The notes beneath the pieces are model-generated. The model ran no database searches, was not told the DNA's origin, and saw only the letters and a program-made list of their open reading frames with translations. From positions 1 to 8,205 of the forward strand of contig JAEYYW010000128.1 in the NCBI GenBank assembly GCA_023428265.1: 8,205 bases of DNA. The letters run 5' to 3'. Positions 6,737-8,205 of the stretch are shown piece by piece (within the stretch, counting starts at the first letter, position 1; each line of letters begins with the position of its first letter). Source of the DNA: Bacillota bacterium (GTDB lineage Bacteria > Bacillota > Clostridia > Christensenellales > UMGS416). The position numbers and the translations under genes were made by a program.

Positions 6737-6752
6737 AATGCGAGGTATGCCC

Positions 6753-7703
6753 ATGGCAACAAAACTAACCGTCATCGGTAACAAGAAGCCTGTTTCACCC
6801 ATTATGAAATTCGGCATGAAGCACATCGTTAAGCCTTATCAGCTCTGGTTGATGCTGCTTCCCGCCATTGTTGTGATCTTCATCTTCAACTACGTACCAA
6901 TGTATGGCATCCAACTTGCGTTCCGCGATTTCGTAGCAAACAAGGGCCTTACAGGCGGGCCTTTTGTGGGCATGAAGTATTTCAATAAGTTCATCAACTC
7001 CTTCCAGTTCTGGAATCTGATTCGCAACACAATCACACTGAGCGGTTTCTCCATCCTGGTCGGGTTCCCAATGCCCATTATCCTGGCTTTGATGCTGAAT
7101 CAAATAAGAAATGAACGATACAAGAAAATACTCCAGACAACCATCTATTTTCCCCACTTCATCTCAACAGTAGTCATGGTTGGTCTTATCGTGGTGTTTC
7201 TGTCGCCTAACACCGGCGTTGTGGGCAATTTGGTCAACAAGCTAGGTTACGGGAAAAACCTGCTGGGTGCTGACACTTTCGTACCGGTCTATGTGCTCTC
7301 GGATGTGTGGCAGCATGCGGGCTGGGGTAGCATCATTTATCTGGCGGCACTGTCTTCGGTGGATACACAGCTATATGACGCCTGCATCATTGACGGTGCA
7401 AAAAAGTGGCAAGTCATCTGGCACATCGATATCCCCTGCCTGATCCCAACGATCATCATTTTGTTCGTGCTGAGCATGGGCAATATCTTGGGCGTAGGCT
7501 TTGAAAAGGCCTTCCTGATGCAGAACAACCTGAACCTGAAGGCTTCGGAAATCATCCAGACCTATGTGTACAAGATTGGCATTACATCCAATCAATACAG
7601 TTATTCCGCAGCCATCGGCGTGTTTAACACGGCTGTGAACTTCATCTTCTTGACTGGCATGAACTATCTGGCCAAGAAGGTGTCACATGTCAGCCTGTGG
7701 TAA
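6753..7703 (+). CDS. lplB: ABC transporter inner-membrane permease, LplB type
   Basis: 316 residues from the chosen start. It is a binding-protein-dependent permease with a cytoplasmic N-terminus and about six transmembrane helices, near 30-50, 88-115, 125-150, 177-200, 230-250 and 287-305. The start of the first helix region (PYQLWLMLLPAIVVIFIFNY) and the following PMYGIQLAFRDF are typical of the LplB group. The EAA loop that docks the ATPase is at about 209-232, with the conserved DGA (214-216) and a final IP. Three in-frame ATGs exist (6738, 6747, 6753). GAGG (6742-6745) lies 7 bases before the one at 6753, while 6738 directly abuts the stem-loop and has no binding site. It works as a heterodimer with the next gene product. 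Gene symbol is at family level. Confidence 0.93.
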   Translation: MATKLTVIGNKKPVSPIMKFGMKHIVKPYQLWLMLLPAIVVIFIFNYVPMYGIQLAFRDFVANKGLTGGPFVGMKYFNKFINSFQFWNLIRNTITLSGFSILVGFPMPIILALMLNQIRNERYKKILQTTIYFPHFISTVVMVGLIVVFLSPNTGVVGNLVNKLGYGKNLLGADTFVPVYVLSDVWQHAGWGSIIYLAALSSVDTQLYDACIIDGAKKWQVIWHIDIPCLIPTIIILFVLSMGNILGVGFEKAFLMQNNLNLKASEIIQTYVYKIGITSNQYSYSAAIGVFNTAVNFIFLTGMNYLAKKVSHVSLW

Positions 7704-7731
7704 GGCTGAAAACCAGACGGGAGTAAGCAGC

Positions 7732-8205
7732 ATGAATATCGAACGCCGTTTTTCGCAGAAGCCATTGTCCGATAAGATTTTTGATATTGCAATTGGAACG
7801 ATCTGCGTATTCATCTTCGTATCCATTGCCTACCCGCTCTACTTCGTGCTGCTGGCCTCTGTCAGCAACGCCAACCTGGTGGCGCAGGGAAAGGTTCTGT
7901 TTTATCCGAAGGGATTCAGTTTGTTTGGTTATAGCAAGATCTTCGAAGACGCCCGCATCTGGATTGGCTACCGCAACACGATCATTTTCACCGTTGCCGG
8001 CACGATCCTTAACATGGTGCTGACATTGCCGGCAGCATACACGTTATCGCGCAAGGATTTTAAGGCTCGCAGGCCAATCATGCTGGCATTTGTGTTCACA
8101 ATGTATTTTAGCGGCGGCCTGATCCCAACCTATCTGTTGATCAAGGGACTCGGCATTGATGACTCGATGTGGGTTTATATCGTCCCGTTTTCTGTGAATG
8201 TGTTC
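7732..8205 (+). CDS. ytcP: ABC transporter inner-membrane permease, YtcP type (3' end beyond the window)
   Basis: The ATG at 7732 has GGGAG (7719-7723) 8 bases upstream and starts 28 bases after the stop of the first permease. The frame stays open for 158 codons to the right edge, of an expected 290-300. A hydrophobic helix at about 16-40 leads into YPLYFVLLASVSNAN. Next come LFYPKGFSLFGYSKIF, WIGYRNTIIFTVAGT, LPAAYTLSRKDF and MYFSGGLIPTYLL, all characteristic of the YtcP/LplC group. The EAA loop is not reached. It is the second half of the importer's membrane channel. The codons at the right edge are intact, so the cut is due to the window and not to decay. Gene symbol is at family level. 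Confidence 0.92.
   Translation, partial: MNIERRFSQKPLSDKIFDIAIGTICVFIFVSIAYPLYFVLLASVSNANLVAQGKVLFYPKGFSLFGYSKIFEDARIWIGYRNTIIFTVAGTILNMVLTLPAAYTLSRKDFKARRPIMLAFVFTMYFSGGLIPTYLLIKGLGIDDSMWVYIVPFSVNVF

Noticed and set aside
6707..6740. Stem-loop read as an intrinsic terminator
   Set aside because: No run of T follows the stem, and two permease genes of the same importer continue just downstream.
6738..6752. Earlier starts for the first permease at 6738 or 6747
   Set aside because: The stem-loop ends one base before 6738, leaving no ribosome binding site. GAGG at 6742-6745 is best spaced for 6753.
7781..8023. An 80-codon plus-strand frame
   Set aside because: It overlaps the second permease in another frame and has no membrane or domain signal, whereas the permease frame has clear family motifs.

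Overview
The window looks like chromosomal DNA of a Bacillota bacterium, probably class Clostridia or a close relative. The evidence is the strong AGGAGG-type ribosome binding sites, the TATAAT promoters, a LytS/YesM-type kinase paired with a YesN-type AraC response regulator, and an LplA/LplB/YtcP-type ABC importer. Base composition is near 50% GC, so it is not a low-GC Clostridium. I cannot name a genus.

Left part (1-995), minus strand: a 280-residue secreted, membrane-anchored surface protein of unknown function (914 to 72). It is followed 43 bases later by the first nine codons of another gene (28 to 1) that runs off the left edge. No terminator separates them, so they probably form one operon. 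The leader upstream of the surface-protein gene holds a strong stem-loop inside a larger inverted repeat.

Middle-left (about 996-1410): a decayed IS256-family insertion sequence. Its left terminal repeat closely resembles that of IS256. The transposase N-terminus is recognisable, but codon 3 is a stop and everything after about 75 codons is missing. A degenerate right end is likely near 1383-1410, immediately before the promoter of the next operon.

Right part (1490-8205), plus strand: a response regulator (yesN type) and sensor kinase (yesM type) two bases apart, then a solute-binding lipoprotein, a first permease and a second permease cut by the right edge. This is the standard layout of a sensor-controlled importer for an oligosaccharide or similar polymer fragment. 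The kinase senses an extracellular or membrane signal and phosphorylates the regulator. The regulator presumably activates the importer from a promoter at about 4938-4966, which has a good -10 but a poor -35. A perfect 14-bp palindrome sits at the predicted transcription start. A strong stem-loop between the binding-protein and permease genes probably favours expression of the binding protein over the permeases. No ATPase gene is visible.

I found no clear novel multi-gene system, and no CRISPR, tRNA or rRNA. The points most worth a second look are the structured leader at 940-1009, the eroded IS256 element abutting the regulator promoter, the operator-like palindrome at 4973-4986, and the uncharacterised surface-protein operon.
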